Assembly: GCF_041435195.1 (NCBI RefSeq)
Contig: NZ_CP108106.1
Location: 4,560,501-4,624,500 of the forward strand
Direction of reading: 5' to 3'
Origin: Streptomyces sp. NBC_00224
Lineage (GTDB): Bacteria; Actinomycetota; Actinomycetes; Streptomycetales; Streptomycetaceae
Length of the DNA stretch: 64,000 nucleotides
The notes beneath the pieces are model-generated. The model was given only the letters and a program-made list of their open reading frames with translations, had not been told where the DNA came from and ran no database searches. Shown in pieces: positions 15,228 to 24,033 of this stretch; position 1 is the first letter of the stretch, and the number at the start of each line of letters is the position of its first letter. A program made the position numbers and the translations under genes.

Positions 15228-15472
15228 GGTTCCCACTCCCCATCCGTCCGTGGCCACGCGTCCGTGGCCATGCGTCCGACGGGGAGAACCCTGCTGCGGG
15301 GATCCCGACCTGTACAGGAGGCAATCTCGACAAAGGCCGACGCGGCCGAATCGATGGGACGGATACGAGCCACCTCGGCCGGGCGGCCCGGCCGGGCAGG
15401 TGGGTGGGCGAGAGGGAGGACGGGGGCGACTCGAACATCCAGGTCAGAGCCCTTGTCGATACATCAGTGCAT

Positions 15473-15492
15473 CGGATACGTTCACGTATCCG
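15473..15492. promoter_or_regulatory. TetR-type palindromic operator
   Basis: CGGATACG-TTCA-CGTATCCG, a perfect 8-bp inverted repeat 18 bases before the TetR start codon. Its position over the likely promoter suggests autorepression of the TetR/FAD-dehydrogenase operon. Confidence 0.7.
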
Positions 15493-15510
15493 AGAGAGGG
15501 AACCCATCCC

Positions 15511-16143
15511 ATGAGCACCACCGCCCCGGCGCAGCCGCCCCCGCCCAAGCGCGTCACCACGCGTCGCGCCCGCACCCGGCGGCGGCTGCTCGACTCGGCG
15601 CTCGAAGTGTTCGCCGAGGAAGGGTTCGGCCGGTCCACCGTCGAGCAGATCTGTGAGCGGGCCGGCTACACCCGCGGCGCCTTCTACTCGAACTTCACCT
15701 CGCTCGACGAGCTGTTCCTCGCCATGTGGGAGGAGCGCTCGACCCGGCTGCTCGCGGATGTGCGCGCCGCCCTCGACGAGGTGTCGGCGGCCGCGCCCGA
15801 GGACGCCGTACGGGCCGCGCTGCGGGCCATCCCGGTGGACGACGCCTGGTACCGGGTCACCGCCGAGTTCACCGCGCACGCCCTGCGCAACCCCGCCCTG
15901 CGGCGGGTGATGGCCGCCCGGGAGCAGGCGATCCAGGACGCCGTGCTGCCCGCGGTCGTGGCGGCGCTCGGGCGCACCGGGCGCCGGGTGACCGACGAGG
16001 ACGCGCTCGGGCAGGCGCTCGTCGCCGTCCACGACGGCACCGCCGTCCAGGTCCTGCTCGACCCCGGCAGCGAGGCCGTCCTGGCCCGCCGCGAAACGCT
16101 CTTCCTGCACGTGCTCCAGGCCTACAGCACCGCAACCTCCTAA
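15511..16143 (+). CDS. TetR-family transcriptional regulator
   Basis: 210 residues. The helix-turn-helix is at about residues 18-64 (RRRLLDSALEVFAEEGFGRS, GYTRGAFYSNFTSLDELFLA), a very typical TetR pattern. The C-terminal helical domain should bind a ligand that releases DNA. A perfect palindrome lies just upstream. The FAD-dependent dehydrogenase gene starts 23 bases downstream on the same strand, so the regulator likely controls that enzyme and senses its substrate or product. Confidence 0.9.
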   Translation: MSTTAPAQPPPPKRVTTRRARTRRRLLDSALEVFAEEGFGRSTVEQICERAGYTRGAFYSNFTSLDELFLAMWEERSTRLLADVRAALDEVSAAAPEDAVRAALRAIPVDDAWYRVTAEFTAHALRNPALRRVMAAREQAIQDAVLPAVVAALGRTGRRVTDEDALGQALVAVHDGTAVQVLLDPGSEAVLARRETLFLHVLQAYSTATS

Positions 16144-16166
16144 CCCCTACCCCCCAGGAGACCGCC

Positions 16167-17828
16167 GTGAGTGACGACGCCGATGTCATCGTCGTGGGAG
16201 CCGGCCTCGCCGGGCTCGTCGCCACGTACGAACTCGTCCGCGCGGGCCGCAAGGTGCTCGTCGTCGACCAGGAGAACGAGGCCAACCTCGGCGGACAGGC
16301 CTTCTGGTCGCTCGGCGGGCTGTTCTTCGTCGACAGCCCCGAGCAGCGCCGGATGGGCGTCAAGGACTCGTACGACCTGGCGCTCGCCGATTGGATGGGC
16401 TCGGCCGGCTTCGACCGCGAGCGCGAGGACCACTGGCCGCGCCAGTGGGCGAAGGCGTACGTCAACTTCGCCGCCGGGGAGAAGCGGAGCTATCTGCACG
16501 GGCTCGGGCTGCGCGTGACGCCGACCGTCGGGTGGGCCGAGCGCGGCGCGGGCACGGCGGGCGGGCACGGCAACTCGGTGCCCCGCTTCCATCTGACGTG
16601 GGGGACCGGGCCCGAGGTCGTCCGGGTCTTCCGCGAGCCGGTCCTGGCGGCCGCCGCGCGCGGGCTCGTGACCTTCAAGTACCGCCATCGCGTGGACGAC
16701 TTGATCGTCGAGGGCGGGGCGGCGGTCGGGGTGCGCGGGAGCGTCCTGGTGCCGTCGGCCGAGCCGCGCGGCGTCGCCTCCTCGCGGGAGGTGGACGGCG
16801 AGTTCGAGCTGCGCGCACAGGCCGTCGTCGTCACCTCGGGCGGCATCGGCGGCGACCACGACCTGGTCCGCAGGAACTGGCCGGTCGAGCGGATGGGGCC
16901 CGCGCCGCGCTCGATGGTGACCGGTGTGCCCGCGTACGTGGACGGGCGGATGCTCGGCATCACCGAGGGCGCGGGCGGCTCGATCGTCAACCGCGACCGC
17001 ATGTGGCACTACACCGAGGGCCTGAAGAACTGGGACCCGATCTGGCCCGGCCACGGGATCCGGATCATCCCCGGGCCCTCCTCGCTCTGGCTGGACGCGA
17101 CCGGGCGGCGGCTGCCCGCGCCGCTCTTCCCCGGCCACGACACCCTCGGCACGCTCAAGCACATCGTGGGGACCGGCCACGACCACACCTGGTTCGTGCT
17201 GACGCGGTCCATCGTGGAGAAGGAGTTCGCGCTCTCCGGCTCGGAGCAGAACCCCGACATCACCGGCAAGGACCTGAAGCTGGTGCTCTCGCGGGTGCGC
17301 AAGGGCGCGCCCGGCCCCGTGCAGGCGTTCCTCGACCACGGCGAGGACTTCGTCGTCCGCCGCACCCTGCGCGACCTCGTCGACGGCATGAACGCGATCT
17401 CCCCCGGCCCCAAGCTCGAACTCGACCAGGTGGAGCGGGAGATCCTGGCGCGCGACCGCGAGATCGACAACGGGTTCGGCAAGGACTTCCAGGTCATGTC
17501 GATGCGCAACGCGCGCGCGTACTGGCCGGACCGCATCACCCGGGTCGCCAAGCCGCACCGGCTGCTCGACCCGGCGCACGGGCCGCTCATCGCCGTACGG
17601 CTGCACGTACTGACGCGCAAGACGCTCGGCGGCCTGGAGACGACCCTGGAGTCGCAGGTCGTACGGCCGGACGGCACCCCGTTCGACGGGCTGTACGCGG
17701 CCGGTGAGGTCGCCGGGTTCGGCGGCGGCGGGGTGCACGGCTACAACGCGCTGGAAGGGACGTTCCTCGGCGGCTGCATCTTCTCGGGCCGGGCGGCCGG
17801 ACGGGCGCTGGCACGGCGGCTGGCGTGA
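16167..17828 (+). CDS. FAD-binding dehydrogenase related to ketosteroid dehydrogenases
   Basis: 553 residues from GTG 16167 behind CAGGAG. An N-terminal Rossmann FAD site (DVIVVGAGLAGLVATYELV, VLVVDQE) and a C-terminal FAD segment (GLYAAGEVAGFGGGGVHGYN, LEGTFLGGCIFSGRAAGRAL) match flavoproteins of the fumarate reductase / 3-ketosteroid delta-1-dehydrogenase superfamily. These transfer hydride from a carbon substrate to FAD. The substrate cannot be assigned. It is the second gene of the TetR operon, consistent with inducible catabolism or detoxification. The full-length frame is intact. Confidence 0.85.
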   Translation: MSDDADVIVVGAGLAGLVATYELVRAGRKVLVVDQENEANLGGQAFWSLGGLFFVDSPEQRRMGVKDSYDLALADWMGSAGFDREREDHWPRQWAKAYVNFAAGEKRSYLHGLGLRVTPTVGWAERGAGTAGGHGNSVPRFHLTWGTGPEVVRVFREPVLAAAARGLVTFKYRHRVDDLIVEGGAAVGVRGSVLVPSAEPRGVASSREVDGEFELRAQAVVVTSGGIGGDHDLVRRNWPVERMGPAPRSMVTGVPAYVDGRMLGITEGAGGSIVNRDRMWHYTEGLKNWDPIWPGHGIRIIPGPSSLWLDATGRRLPAPLFPGHDTLGTLKHIVGTGHDHTWFVLTRSIVEKEFALSGSEQNPDITGKDLKLVLSRVRKGAPGPVQAFLDHGEDFVVRRTLRDLVDGMNAISPGPKLELDQVEREILARDREIDNGFGKDFQVMSMRNARAYWPDRITRVAKPHRLLDPAHGPLIAVRLHVLTRKTLGGLETTLESQVVRPDGTPFDGLYAAGEVAGFGGGGVHGYNALEGTFLGGCIFSGRAAGRALARRLA

Positions 17829-17869
17829 GGGCCGCGGGACCAACGCCCTTCTGACAGTTACTCGTTCAG

Positions 17870-18460
17870 TTACTCGTTGACCAGCACCGGCACGGACAGC
17901 ACGGCGCTCGTCGCCTTCCCTGTCAGCGGGGCCTTCGGTACGGCGGTGAAGTCGATGCCGGCGCCCTCCGCGCGGGGTGCGGCGTGCCCGGCGGTGCCGT
18001 GGGCGGCCTCGCCCGCCTCACCCTCCTCCGCGTACTGGAAGGAGCCGGTGCCGACGAGGTGGCCGCGCTCGTCGTAGAACGCGGCGCGCAACTCCAGCGC
18101 GAGCACATCGCTCACGTCGGAGGTGATGGCGAAGTGACCGGTGACGGACGGCTTCTCGGAGGACTTTCCGGAGGCCTTCTCCGTGGACTTCTCGGAGAGC
18201 GTGAGCTTTGTGATTCGCACCCGGTCCGTGAACGGGCCCTGTTCCAACCGCACTTCACCCCTCGCCGGGACCTTGGCGAGGGTCGCGGCGGGCGCCGGTG
18301 CCCCGCTCGGCGCGGGGAAGGTGACGGCCGGGGCCGCCGCCTGCTCGGCCTGCGCGGGCCGCTGCCCGGCGTCGGCCTTGTCGCCGCCGGAGCCTCCGCA
18401 GGCCGTGGTGAGGGCCAGGGCGGTCAGGGCGAGGGCGGCCAGACGGATCGAGCGGTTCAC
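17870..18460 (-). CDS. Secreted lipoprotein of unknown function
   Basis: 196 residues from GTG 18460, 7 bases after AGGAG. A signal peptide with lipobox (IRLAALALTALALTTAC) predicts lipidation at Cys 22-23 and anchoring outside the membrane. A Pro/Ala linker is followed by a soluble domain of about 130 residues (ARGEVRLEQGPFTDRVRITK, LALELRAAFYDERGHLVGTG). It resembles the extracellular beta-sandwich lipoproteins common in Streptomyces, but I cannot assign a function. It converges with the FAD dehydrogenase gene, 42 bases between stops. Confidence 0.75.
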   Translation of the reverse strand: MNRSIRLAALALTALALTTACGGSGGDKADAGQRPAQAEQAAAPAVTFPAPSGAPAPAATLAKVPARGEVRLEQGPFTDRVRITKLTLSEKSTEKASGKSSEKPSVTGHFAITSDVSDVLALELRAAFYDERGHLVGTGSFQYAEEGEAGEAAHGTAGHAAPRAEGAGIDFTAVPKAPLTGKATSAVLSVPVLVNE

Positions 18461-18569
18461 TGCGTACTCCTGTGTCGGCGGGTGCGGGGCCGGGAGAGGG
18501 TGACCCCCGGCCCCTGGTGGCTGGCCACGGCGGGTCAACCGCTGGGCGGAAGCGGGCTGTTGGGGCGAC

Positions 18570-18583
18570 GTTTCACGTGAAAC
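18570..18583. promoter_or_regulatory. parS site (ParB-binding), first of a close pair
   Basis: GTTTCACGTGAAAC, an exact match to the bacterial parS consensus. It lies between the lipoprotein gene and the alkaline phosphatase gene. ParB bound here nucleates the segregation complex near the origin. Confidence 0.93.
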
Positions 18584-18604
18584 AGCTCGTGTGGAACAGT
18601 CCGC

Positions 18605-18618
18605 GTTTCACGTGAAAC
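18605..18618. promoter_or_regulatory. parS site (ParB-binding), second of a close pair
   Basis: A second exact GTTTCACGTGAAAC, 35 bases centre to centre from the first. The spacing of about 3.3 helical turns puts both dimers on nearly the same face of the DNA. Confidence 0.93.
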
Positions 18619-18644
18619 GTCGTGCCACCAACGGCCCTGCCGCG

Positions 18645-20183
18645 TCAGCCGCGCGGCGCCCGGCCGAACAGCGAGCGGTACATCTTGCCGTACAGCTCGG
18701 TGTTGATCTGGCTCGCCGCGAACTTCTCGGCGCCCGGCCCGTACGCGAAGATCGGCACGTCGGCGCCGGTGTGGTTGCCGGAGAGGTAGGTCAGCCAGAG
18801 GCTCGCGTCGGGGCTGCCGTCCTTGACGCCCGCCGCGTCGTCCGGCGTACGGAAGGTCGCCGGGGCGAAGTTCTTGGCGTCGCCGGAGCCGGCGCCGTTG
18901 AGGATGCCGGACGAGCGGACCGGGTCCTTGGCACCCGACTTGTCGCGCGACGGCGTCGAGTTGTTCGCCGGGTTGCCCGCGTCCGTGTTGGCCGGGGGCG
19001 CGACGGACTCGGCGTTGGTGTACGTGCCCTTCTCGATGATGTTGAAGCCCGCGCACTCGTGGTCGGCGGTGACGACGACCAGCGTGTGCCCGTCCTTCTT
19101 GGCGAAGTCGTACGCGGCCTTGACCGCGTCGTCGAACGCCTTGACCTCGGCGAGCGTCTGGGCGGCGTCGTTGGCGTGCGAGCGCTTGTCGATCTGGGCG
19201 CCCTCGATCTGGAGGAAGAAGCCCTTCTTGGACCGGCCGTTGAGCAGGTCGATCGACTTCTTCGCCATGTCGGAGAGGGTCGGCTCCTGCTTCTGCGGGG
19301 CGTCCGCCGGGAGCCCGGCCTTGGCCTGCTCGACGGTCAGGTTGCCGCGGTTGAAGAGGCCGACGACCTTCTTGCCCTTGACGCCGTCGAGGTCGGCCTT
19401 GGTGGCGACCTTCTGGCTGGCGGCGGTCTGGGCGGGCAGGTTCGCGTCGCCGAAGCTGCCGAGCACCTGGTAGCCCTGGGCCTGGAGGGCCTTCTGGTCG
19501 TCCGGCTCGAAGCGGGCGAGGCCGCCGCCGAGGACCACGTCGGCGGTGCCGTTGCGGGCGATCTGCTCGGCGACCGGGGTGATCAGCGTCTTGTCCTCGG
19601 GGGCCTTCTCGTACGAGCCGTCCGCGTTCTTCGGCAGGCAGGCCGCGTCCGAGTAGACCGGGCCCTGGCAGCCGCGCAGCAGCACATGGCTGAACTGGGC
19701 GCCGGGGGTGGCGTCGGTGACCTCGGCGGTCGAGACGTTGCCGGTGGCGAAGCCGGCCTTCTTGGCCTGCTCCATCAGCGTGACGCGGCGCTTCTCGTAC
19801 GCGTCCACGCCGAGCGCGGCGTTGTACGTCTTCACGCCGGACGACCAGGCGGTCGCGGAGCTCGCCGAGTCGGTGACGAGCGCGGGCTGGTCGGTGCCCT
19901 TCTCGACGGCGTACGTGGCGACCGCGCCGGTGTAGGGCAGGCGCTCCATGTTCAGCTTGCCCTGGGCGCCGTAGTAGCGCTCGCGGCCGGCGGTGACATG
20001 GGTGCGGCCCATGCCGTCGCCGAGGAGGTAGATGACGTTGTGTATCTCCTGGCCGTGGCCCGGGAACGGGCGGGCATCGTGCTGCGGGGCGGAGTTGGCC
20101 GTGACGGCGCTGCCCGCCGCGACGGCGGAGGCCAGCGCCACCACCGTCAGCGCCTTGCGGCGCTTGTGTCCCATGGATCTCAT
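18645..20183 (-). CDS. Secreted alkaline phosphatase (PhoA type)
   Basis: 512 residues. The N-terminal signal (HKRRKALTVVALASAVAAGS) is twin-arginine-like and ends near NSA. Metal and active-site motifs of alkaline phosphatase are present: VIYLLGDGMG, the nucleophile region TDSASSATAW, QIEGAQIDKRSH and VTADHECAGF. It releases phosphate from organic phosphate esters outside the cell. The promoter region carries 11-bp direct repeats typical of PHO boxes (20191-20223), so PhoP control under phosphate limitation is likely. A second in-frame ATG three codons in is an alternative start. Two parS sites lie just after the stop. Confidence 0.9.
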   Translation of the reverse strand: MRSMGHKRRKALTVVALASAVAAGSAVTANSAPQHDARPFPGHGQEIHNVIYLLGDGMGRTHVTAGRERYYGAQGKLNMERLPYTGAVATYAVEKGTDQPALVTDSASSATAWSSGVKTYNAALGVDAYEKRRVTLMEQAKKAGFATGNVSTAEVTDATPGAQFSHVLLRGCQGPVYSDAACLPKNADGSYEKAPEDKTLITPVAEQIARNGTADVVLGGGLARFEPDDQKALQAQGYQVLGSFGDANLPAQTAASQKVATKADLDGVKGKKVVGLFNRGNLTVEQAKAGLPADAPQKQEPTLSDMAKKSIDLLNGRSKKGFFLQIEGAQIDKRSHANDAAQTLAEVKAFDDAVKAAYDFAKKDGHTLVVVTADHECAGFNIIEKGTYTNAESVAPPANTDAGNPANNSTPSRDKSGAKDPVRSSGILNGAGSGDAKNFAPATFRTPDDAAGVKDGSPDASLWLTYLSGNHTGADVPIFAYGPGAEKFAASQINTELYGKMYRSLFGRAPRG

Positions 20184-20190
20184 GGCCGCG

Positions 20191-20223
20191 AAGCTATGAG
20201 CCGAATATGAACGAGTTGTGAGG
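20191..20223 (-). promoter_or_regulatory. PHO-box-like direct repeats before the alkaline phosphatase gene
   Basis: Read on the minus strand, three consecutive 11-base units: CCTCACAACTC, GTTCATATTCG, GCTCATAGCTT. Each begins with a form of the GTTCA core. Streptomyces PhoP binds tandem 11-bp units of this type. The array ends 8 bases before the start codon, so it may overlap the transcription start. Confidence 0.65.
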
Positions 20224-20283
20224 TGCGGGCGTACGGCGAACGAACGGCTTTGCCTTTCCGTGGCGGCGCTCCGGGGTGGTGCT

Positions 20284-21792
20284 CTACCCGTACGAGAGGC
20301 CGGAGCAGATGTCGTCGTCCGCCGAGCGGGCCTTGTCCGCGACCTCGGAGGGGACGGCGGCGGGGGCGCCTGTGGGGTCAGCGGCGTACTTGGCGCCGAG
20401 GATGACGCTGAGCCCCTCGGCCTTGGCCGGGCGCAGCAACGCGCCGGGGAAGCGCTGGGCGAGCGCGTCGGCGTGGGTGCGCTCGCCCGGCCCGTACTCG
20501 ATGACGGTGTGGACGAAGTCCTGGGTGGCGGCGGTCGCCGTGCCGGTGACCGTGTAGCCGCCCGCCTTCAGGGCGTCGGCGGCGCGGGCGGCCAGGCCCT
20601 TGGTGGTGGTGCCGTTGTAGACGGCGACGGACACCCCGGCGCCGGACGGCGGGGCGCTCGGGCTCGGGCTCGGCGAGGTGGCCTGTGCCTGCTCCTGTGT
20701 GCCGCCCGCGTCCTTGCCGTCGACGGTCCGGTCCGCGCGCAGGGCCGCGAAGAGCGCGTCGGCCTGCGGCTGCACTATCGCCACGCGCGCGCCCTCGTAC
20801 CGCCAGGGCAGGGTGACGAACTTGGTGTTGTGCAGGTCGATTCTCTTCATCGACATGGCGAAGGAGATCAGCTTGTCGGCCGAGCCCAGGCCCGGGTCGA
20901 CGGTCATTGACTGGGTGGCGGCCTTGGCGAGCGGGAAGAGGGTGGTCGGGCTGAAGCCCTGCGACTTCACCTTCTTCATGAGGCTGGAGATGAACGCCTG
21001 CTGGCGCTGGATGCGTCCGATGTCCGAGCCGTCGCCCATGCCGTGCCGGATGCGTACGTAGTCGAGCGCCTTCTGGCCGGAGACCTCCTGGACGCCCTTG
21101 GTGAACAGCCGCTCCCCGCGCGCGTGGAGGTTGGGGTTGAGGTCGCCCTGGTAGATGTCCTTGGGTACGCAGACCCGGACGCCGCCGACGGCCTCGGTCA
21201 TCTTGGCGAAGCCCGCGAAGTCCACGACCACGGTGTGGTCGACGCGCAGCCCGGTCAGCTTCTCGACGGTGTTCTGGGTGCAGGCCGGGTTGCCCTTGGC
21301 GGTGTCGCCCACGGAGAACGCCGAGTTGAACATCACGTTGTGCCGGGTCTTGGTCCAACTGCCGTTCGGCAGCTTGCACGGCGGTATGTCGACCAGGGTG
21401 TCGCGGGGTATGGAGACGGCCGTGGCGTGCTTGCGGTCGGCGTGGACGTGCATCAGGAACGCGGTGTCCGAGCGGCCGATGTCACCGTCGCCGTGGCCGT
21501 ACCGCTCGTTGTCGCCGGCGCGCGAGTCCGAGCCGATGACCAGGACGTTCTGGCCCTTGGCCGAGGCGGCCGGGCGGTCGCCCGAGACCCCGCCGTCGTC
21601 GAAGGTGCGGATGTCGCCGTTGAGCTGGAGGTAGATCCAGCCGACCCCGGCCATCGCGAGGACCAGGAAGGACACCAGCACGGCGAGCGCCAGACGCAGT
21701 CGGTTGCGTCTGCGCCGCCGGGCCGGGGGCGCGCCGACGGCACCCTTCCGGCTCCCGCCGCGCGCGTGTCCCGCCTTGTGGCTGCCTGCCAT
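20284..21792 (-). CDS. LytR-CpsA-Psr (LCP) cell-wall glycopolymer transferase
   Basis: 502 residues; ATG 21792 follows GGGG, while the longer frame to 21843 runs into the promoter. A basic cytoplasmic N-terminus, one membrane helix (about 31-52) and an extracellular LCP domain (VLVIGSDSRAGDN, SDTAFLMHVHADRKHATAVS, IPRDTLVDIP) are followed by a Ser/Pro linker and a LytR_C domain (VSVAVYNGTTTKGLAARAAD). LCP enzymes attach teichoic-acid-like polymers from polyprenyl carriers to peptidoglycan. It is divergent from tatA, with about 90 bases between starts. Confidence 0.9.
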   Translation of the reverse strand: MAGSHKAGHARGGSRKGAVGAPPARRRRRNRLRLALAVLVSFLVLAMAGVGWIYLQLNGDIRTFDDGGVSGDRPAASAKGQNVLVIGSDSRAGDNERYGHGDGDIGRSDTAFLMHVHADRKHATAVSIPRDTLVDIPPCKLPNGSWTKTRHNVMFNSAFSVGDTAKGNPACTQNTVEKLTGLRVDHTVVVDFAGFAKMTEAVGGVRVCVPKDIYQGDLNPNLHARGERLFTKGVQEVSGQKALDYVRIRHGMGDGSDIGRIQRQQAFISSLMKKVKSQGFSPTTLFPLAKAATQSMTVDPGLGSADKLISFAMSMKRIDLHNTKFVTLPWRYEGARVAIVQPQADALFAALRADRTVDGKDAGGTQEQAQATSPSPSPSAPPSGAGVSVAVYNGTTTKGLAARAADALKAGGYTVTGTATAATQDFVHTVIEYGPGERTHADALAQRFPGALLRPAKAEGLSVILGAKYAADPTGAPAAVPSEVADKARSADDDICSGLSYG

Positions 21793-21882
21793 CCGTACGC
21801 CCCATCCGTGTCCGTTTGGTTGTACAGTTGCGCAATGTAGCAAGTCTTTCTAAGAGAGCCGCCGAGAGGGAAGGACGACGGG

Positions 21883-22095
21883 ATGTTCCTGCGCAATGGC
21901 CTGGAGCCCTGGCATCTGCTGATCGTTGCCGTGGTGCTGATCCTGCTCTTCGGCTCCAAGAAGCTGCCCGACACGGCTCGGGCGCTGGGCAAGTCGCTGC
22001 GGATCCTCAAGAGCGAGACGCGGGCGATGAAGGACGAGTCGGGCCAGGCGGGCACGGCGACCGAGACCGCGCCCCGCAGGATCCCGGAGGCCTGA
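21883..22095 (+). CDS. tatA: Twin-arginine translocase subunit TatA
   Basis: 70 residues. A short N-terminal membrane helix (WHLLIVAVVLILLFGSKKLP) with the conserved FG-KKLPD turn leads into an amphipathic helix (TARALGKSLRILKSETRAM) and a polar tail, the exact TatA layout. TatA multimers form the passage for folded Tat substrates. GGAAGG lies about 9 bases upstream of the ATG. tatB and tatC are not nearby; Streptomyces normally encodes tatC elsewhere with another TatA. The secreted phosphatase nearby is a possible client. Confidence 0.9.
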   Translation: MFLRNGLEPWHLLIVAVVLILLFGSKKLPDTARALGKSLRILKSETRAMKDESGQAGTATETAPRRIPEA

Positions 22096-22176
22096 ACCTC
22101 CTGCGCCGCCCTCACGTCGAGCGGAGTTGTCCACAGGCTGCGGACGATGTCGGCCGGGCGGCGCATGATGGGGTCC

Positions 22177-23952
22177 ATGAACGAGATGCCGGAGTGGGAG
22201 AAGCGGTTCAGGGCGCCCAGGGTCGGGCTCCCCGACTGGGCGGAGGACGCCCCGGACCGCTCGCTGTTCGTGTCGAACGCGACGGGGACGTACGAGCTGT
22301 ACGCATGGGACCGGGCGACCGGCGCCCAGCGCCAGGCGACGGACCGGCCGAACGGGACGACGGACGGGGTGCTGACGCCGGACGGCGAGTGGATCTGGTG
22401 GTTCAGCGACACGGACGGGGACGAGTTCGGCGTGTGGATGCGCCAGCCGTTCGGCGGGGGCGACGACGAGCCCGCCGTGCCCGGCCTGGAGCCGTCCTAC
22501 CCGGCAGGCCTCGCCCTCGGCCGGGACGGCACGGCGGTGGTCGGCCGCTCCACCGACGAGGACGGCACGACGGTCCACGTCGTACGGCCGGGGGCCGCGC
22601 CGGCCGAGATCTACCGGCACCGCGAGTCGGCGGGCGTCGGCGACCTCTCGTACGACGGGGCGCTGATCGCCCTGGAGCACACCGAGCACGGCGACGCGAT
22701 GCACTCGGCGCTGCGCGTGCTCCGGCTCGACGGCTCCACGGCCGCCGAGCTCGACGACACCAAGGGCGGCGCGGAGGAGCTCGGCCTGGAGGTGCTCGGC
22801 TTCGCGCCGCTGCCCGGCGACACCCGGCTGCTGATCGCGCACCAGCGCCGGGGCCGCTGGGAGCCCATGGTGTGGGACGTGGCGTCCGGCGAGGAGACCG
22901 AGCTCGCGCTCGAACTGCCGGGCGACGTCGTGGCGGAGTGGTATCCGGACGGCTCGGCGCTGCTCGTCGTCCACAGCTTCGAGGCCCGCAGCGAGCTGTT
23001 CCGGTACGACCTGGCGGCGGCCGAGCTGGTCGAGGTGGAGACCCCGGCCGGTTCCGTCTCGGGCGCCACGGCCCGGCCCGACGGGACCGTGGAGTACCTG
23101 TGGTCGTCGGCGGCGCGCCCCTCCGAGGTGCGCTCCACCACCGGCGCGGTCGTCCTCGACCCGCCGGGGATGAAGGCACCGGGCTCGGTCCCGGTGGAGG
23201 ACGCGTGGGTGGAGGGGCCCGGGGGCCGTATCCACGCGCTGGTGCAGAAGCCGGCCGGGTCCGGCCCGTTCCCGACCGTCTTCGAGCTCCACGGCGGCCC
23301 GACCTGGCACGACAGCGACGCGTTCGCGGCGGGCCCGGCGGCCTGGCTGGACCACGGGTACGCGGTGGTACGCGTCAACTACCGGGGCTCCACGGGATAC
23401 GGCAGGGAGTGGACGGACGCGCTCAAGCACCGGGTCGGGCTCATCGAGCTGGAGGACGTGGCGGCGGTCCGGGAGTGGGCGGTGTCGTCCGGCCTCGCCG
23501 ACCCCTCCAAGTTGGTCCTGGCGGGCGCGTCCTGGGGCGGCTATCTGACCCTGCTCGGCCTGGGCACCCAGCCGGGCGCGTGGACACTCGGCCTCGCGGT
23601 GGTGCCGGTCGCGGACTATGTGACGGCGTACCACGACGAGATGGAAGCCCTGAAGGCGATGGACCGCACGCTGCTCGGCGGCACCCCGGAGGAGGTCCCG
23701 GACCGCTTCGAGGCGTCGTCGCCGCTGACGTACGTGGACGCGGTGAAGGCCCCCGTCTACATCTCTGCGGGCGTCAACGACCCGCGCTGCCCGATCCGCC
23801 AGGTCGAGAACTATGTGGACCGCCTGGCCGCGAGGGGCGCGGTGCACGAGGTGTACCGCTACGACGCGGGGCACGGCTCGCTGGTCGTGGAGGAGCGGAT
23901 CAAGCAGGTGCGGCTGGAGCTGGAGTTCGCGGGGAGGCACTTGGCGCCATAG
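22177..23952 (+). CDS. S9 family prolyl oligopeptidase
   Basis: 591 residues from ATG 22177, chosen because CATGAT lies 7 bases upstream (leaderless pattern) and the earlier in-frame ATGs at 22147-22168 precede or overlap it. Residues about 25-340 form a beta-propeller (repeated LTPDGEWIWW, ALGRDGTAVVGR-type blades). The C-terminal alpha/beta hydrolase holds Ser in GASWGGYLTL, Asp in SAGVNDPRCP and His in DAGHGSL. The family cleaves short peptides, often after proline or alanine. No signal peptide is visible, so it should be cytoplasmic. Confidence 0.87.
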   Translation: MNEMPEWEKRFRAPRVGLPDWAEDAPDRSLFVSNATGTYELYAWDRATGAQRQATDRPNGTTDGVLTPDGEWIWWFSDTDGDEFGVWMRQPFGGGDDEPAVPGLEPSYPAGLALGRDGTAVVGRSTDEDGTTVHVVRPGAAPAEIYRHRESAGVGDLSYDGALIALEHTEHGDAMHSALRVLRLDGSTAAELDDTKGGAEELGLEVLGFAPLPGDTRLLIAHQRRGRWEPMVWDVASGEETELALELPGDVVAEWYPDGSALLVVHSFEARSELFRYDLAAAELVEVETPAGSVSGATARPDGTVEYLWSSAARPSEVRSTTGAVVLDPPGMKAPGSVPVEDAWVEGPGGRIHALVQKPAGSGPFPTVFELHGGPTWHDSDAFAAGPAAWLDHGYAVVRVNYRGSTGYGREWTDALKHRVGLIELEDVAAVREWAVSSGLADPSKLVLAGASWGGYLTLLGLGTQPGAWTLGLAVVPVADYVTAYHDEMEALKAMDRTLLGGTPEEVPDRFEASSPLTYVDAVKAPVYISAGVNDPRCPIRQVENYVDRLAARGAVHEVYRYDAGHGSLVVEERIKQVRLELEFAGRHLAP

Positions 23953-24033
23953 GCGAGAGGCCGAGCGAGGCCATCAGAGACAGGCGGGCACCCCGCAGCC
24001 CCGCCCCCCGGAGGGATTCCGTACCGTGGTGGT

